Source of the DNA: Bacteroidales bacterium
GTDB lineage: Bacteria > Bacteroidota > Bacteroidia > Bacteroidales > WCHB1-69
Assembly: GCA_031264975.1 (NCBI GenBank)
Contig: JAISDH010000421.1
Span: 1-5,989 of the forward strand
Reading direction: 5' to 3'
DNA length: 5,989 nucleotides
The notes under the pieces: model-generated
Database searches by the model: none
Told to the model about the DNA's origin: nothing
The model's input: the letters and a program-made list of their open reading frames with translations, nothing else
In this document: positions 5,640 to 5,989 of the stretch, one piece after another
Position numbering within the stretch: the stretch's first letter is position 1
Layout of the letters: every line of letters starts with the position of its first letter
Position numbers and translations under genes: made by a program

Positions 5640-5989
5640 ATGAGTGTAGTAGAATTAAGCGAACAGGAGATTGTTCGTCGGAAAAGTTTGGACGAATTGC
5701 GTGCTATCGGCGTAGAACCCTATCCGGCGGCCTTGTACGAAACAAATGCCTATTCGATTGAAATAAAGCAAAACTTCAAAGATGACGAAGCGGCTCGTCG
5801 CCAAGTTTCGGTGGCAGGGCGCATTATGAGCCGCCGCATCATGGGAAAGGCTTCGTTTATGGAGCTACAGGATTCGGAAGGCCGGATACAGGTTTATATT
5901 ACCCGCGACGATATTTGCCCGTGCGAGAATAAAGACCTGTACAATATTGTATTCAAAAAACTGCTCGACATCGGCGATTTCGTCGGGAT
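5640..5989 (+). CDS. lysS: Lysyl-tRNA synthetase, class II (partial, 3' end beyond window)
   Basis: The first 116 codons of LysS are present and the frame is open to the window edge. The enzyme charges tRNA-Lys with lysine using ATP. The visible part is the N-terminal region and the start of the anticodon-binding OB fold. It begins with ELSEQEIVRRKSLDELRAIG (5-24), followed by the characteristic VEPYP (25-29), then VSVAGRIMSRRIMGKASFME (56-75) and LQDSEGRIQVYI (76-87). The ATG at 5640 gives the expected N-terminus. The catalytic class II motifs are not in the window. A 58-base gap separates it from the LysM protein gene. I see neither a clear terminator nor a good TAnnTTTG element in that gap, so read-through cannot be excluded. 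Confidence 0.95.
   Translation, partial: MSVVELSEQEIVRRKSLDELRAIGVEPYPAALYETNAYSIEIKQNFKDDEAARRQVSVAGRIMSRRIMGKASFMELQDSEGRIQVYITRDDICPCENKDLYNIVFKKLLDIGDFVG

Noticed and set aside
1..5989. tRNA, rRNA, CRISPR array, riboswitch or transposase
   Set aside because: None was seen on either strand by reading; the repeats present are short and not regularly spaced.

Overview
This window reads as chromosomal DNA from a member of the Bacteroidota, most likely Bacteroidales. Three things point there. Promoter-like sites match the Bacteroidota pattern (a TAnnTTTG -7 element) and not TATAAT. Start codons lack strong Shine-Dalgarno sequences. The gene order ftsY - rimO - HU-like genes, with lysS nearby, is familiar from this group. 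All genes are on the + strand.

Layout. Positions 1-126 hold a rho-independent terminator of an upstream operon and a promoter for ftsY. ftsY (127-1080) encodes the signal recognition particle receptor. A higB-higA toxin-antitoxin pair (1163-1890) follows, with its own promoter and a near-perfect palindromic operator candidate. It sits between ftsY and rimO as an apparent accessory insert, bordered by related short direct repeats. A 257-base gap (1891-2147) contains a tandem 14-base repeat, a 66-base imperfect inverted repeat, a good -7 promoter element and a leader hairpin. rimO (2148-3443) encodes the ribosomal protein S12 methylthiotransferase. It is followed closely by a 92-residue HU-like protein gene (3467-3745) and, three bases later, by a 610-residue protein (3749-5581). 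That protein has an N-terminal HU-like domain, a long acidic proline-rich region, one transmembrane helix and a C-terminal LysM domain. lysS (lysyl-tRNA synthetase, from 5640) runs off the right edge and is partial.

How the genes fit together. FtsY, RimO and LysS are core translation and secretion functions. The two HU-like genes probably work as a pair, because their spacing suggests translational coupling. The second one, if oriented N-in/C-out as its charges suggest, could bind DNA in the cytoplasm and peptidoglycan in the periplasm, forming a physical link between nucleoid and wall. That is the most interesting element here. HU-superfamily domains joined to membrane and wall-binding domains are, as far as I recall, known from comparative genomics in Bacteroidota, so the architecture is probably not wholly new, but its function is not something I can name. 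The higBA module is the only part that looks acquired.
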